Shown here in pieces: positions 5,544-6,280 of a DNA stretch of 6,280 nt (within the stretch, counting starts at the first letter, position 1; each line of letters begins with the position of its first letter). The stretch spans positions 135,367 to 141,646 of the forward strand of contig DDUQ01000079.1 in assembly GCA_002344885.1 (NCBI GenBank), read 5' to 3'. The translations under genes and the position numbers were made by a program. The stretch is from Comamonadaceae bacterium UBA2334 (GTDB lineage: Bacteria > Pseudomonadota > Gammaproteobacteria > Burkholderiales > Burkholderiaceae_C). The notes under the pieces are model-generated. The model was not told the origin of the DNA. It saw only the letters and a list, made by a program, of their open reading frames with translations, and searched no databases.

Positions 5544-6280
5544 ATGTCCAAGCCTGATCCAGCCGAGTTCAAATCTGCTTCCTTGTCCGATTGGGAAAAG
5601 GCGGCCGCCAAGTCGCTCAAAGACAAACCGCTCGACAGCCTGAACTGGATCACGCCTGACGGCATCACCGTCAAACCGCTCTACACCGCCGCCGACACGG
5701 CCAACCTGCCGCATGCCGATACGCTGCCTGGTTTTGAGCCGTTTCTGCGCGGGCCGCAGGCCACCATGTACGCGGTGCGCCCCTGGACCATCCGGCAGTA
5801 CGCGGGTTTTTCCACAGCGGAAGAGTCCAACGCCTTTTACAAAAAGGCCCTGGCCGCCGGTGGCCAGGGCGTGAGTGTGGCGTTTGACCTGGCCACCCAC
5901 CGGGGTTACGACTCCGACCACCCTCGCGTGACCGGCGACGTCGGTAAGGCGGGCGTAGCCATTGACAGCGTGGAAGACATGAAGATCCTCTTCAACGAGA
6001 TCCCGTTGGACAAGGTGAGCGTGTCCATGACCATGAACGGTGCCGTGTTGCCCATCCTGGCGGGTTACGTGGTGGCGGCGGAAGAGCAGGGCGTGAGCCA
6101 GGACAAACTGAGCGGGACCATCCAGAACGACATCCTCAAGGAGTTCATGGTCCGCAACACCTACATCTACCCGCCGTCGCCGAGCATGCGCATCATCAGC
6201 GACATCTTCGCCTTCACCTCCCAGCGGATGCCGCGCTTCAACTCGATCTCGATCTCCGGCTACCACATCCAGGAGGCCGG
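5544..6280 (+). CDS. scpA: Methylmalonyl-CoA mutase, 5' part (about 245 residues visible)
   Basis: An adenosylcobalamin-dependent enzyme that interconverts methylmalonyl-CoA and succinyl-CoA, linking propionyl-CoA metabolism to the TCA cycle. The frame is open from ATG 5544 to the window edge. The N-terminal region is followed by the catalytic TIM barrel: ATMYAVRPWTIRQYAGFS (73-90), SVAFDLATHRGYDSDHPRVT (111-130), VSMTMNGAVLPIL (160-172), GTIQNDILKEFMVRNTYIYP (191-210) and SISISGYHIQEAG at the edge. Compared with the remembered Propionibacterium enzyme, numbering here is offset by three: Tyr86, Arg204 and His241 correspond to Tyr89, Arg207 and His244. The Tyr/Arg pair indicates methylmalonyl-CoA mutase; isobutyryl-CoA mutase has Phe/Gln there. 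Complete single-chain homologues have about 720 residues, so the cobalamin-binding domain lies outside the window. The divergent GntR/FCD regulator and the overlapping operator suggest repression lifted by a pathway metabolite. Confidence 0.95.
   Translation, partial: MSKPDPAEFKSASLSDWEKAAAKSLKDKPLDSLNWITPDGITVKPLYTAADTANLPHADTLPGFEPFLRGPQATMYAVRPWTIRQYAGFSTAEESNAFYKKALAAGGQGVSVAFDLATHRGYDSDHPRVTGDVGKAGVAIDSVEDMKILFNEIPLDKVSVSMTMNGAVLPILAGYVVAAEEQGVSQDKLSGTIQNDILKEFMVRNTYIYPPSPSMRIISDIFAFTSQRMPRFNSISISGYHIQEA

Noticed and set aside
5496..6266. A 256-codon open frame on the minus strand opposite methylmalonyl-CoA mutase
   Set aside because: It is antisense to a strongly conserved gene, has the low-complexity His/Gly/Val/Arg composition of a shadow frame and shows no domain.
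1..6280. A search for a defence island, mobile element, CRISPR array or novel multi-gene system
   Set aside because: All large reading frames are housekeeping or common regulatory families with uniform composition. There are no long direct repeats, integrase or transposase motifs, or unexplained coding stretches of more than about 200 bases.

Overview
The window looks like ordinary chromosomal DNA from a betaproteobacterium of the Burkholderiales, probably close to the Comamonadaceae. The grounds are the high G+C content with strong third-position bias, the close match of the first gene to PHB-type acetoacetyl-CoA reductases of that order, and the gene set (phbB, MscS-like channel, dusA, nhaR-like regulator, small HPF/RaiA-like protein, GntR regulator divergent from methylmalonyl-CoA mutase). 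I see no insertion sequence, prophage, CRISPR array, tRNA or rRNA, and no compositional break that suggests recent transfer.

Layout. Positions 1-290 hold the 3' end of an acetoacetyl-CoA reductase gene (phbB), followed by a stable hairpin and a clear intrinsic terminator (353-378). Convergent to it is a large MscS-family mechanosensitive channel gene (494-2263, minus). A 112-base intergenic stretch separates it from the divergent tRNA-dihydrouridine synthase gene dusA (2376-3374, plus). dusA converges, with a 21-base gap, on a NhaR-like LysR regulator gene (3396-4349, minus). The regulator is divergent from a 113-residue HPF/RaiA-like ribosome-associated protein gene (4464-4805, plus). That gene converges, with a 16-base gap, on a GntR/FCD-family regulator gene (4822-5463, minus). 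The regulator is divergent from the 5' part of a methylmalonyl-CoA mutase gene (5544 to the window end, plus).

How the genes relate. Most are single-gene transcription units with no shared pathway. The clearest functional pair is the GntR/FCD regulator and methylmalonyl-CoA mutase. Their 80-base intergenic region carries a good sigma70-type promoter whose -10 element lies inside a 27-base inverted repeat, flanked by an additional direct half-site one helical turn away. This is the architecture expected of an autoregulated repressor that also controls propionyl-/methylmalonyl-CoA metabolism. The second pair of interest is the NhaR-like regulator divergent from a ribosome-associated stress protein, with no nhaA antiporter gene adjacent in the visible DNA. 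I found no convincing evidence of an undescribed system; the two divergent regulator arrangements are the most useful leads.
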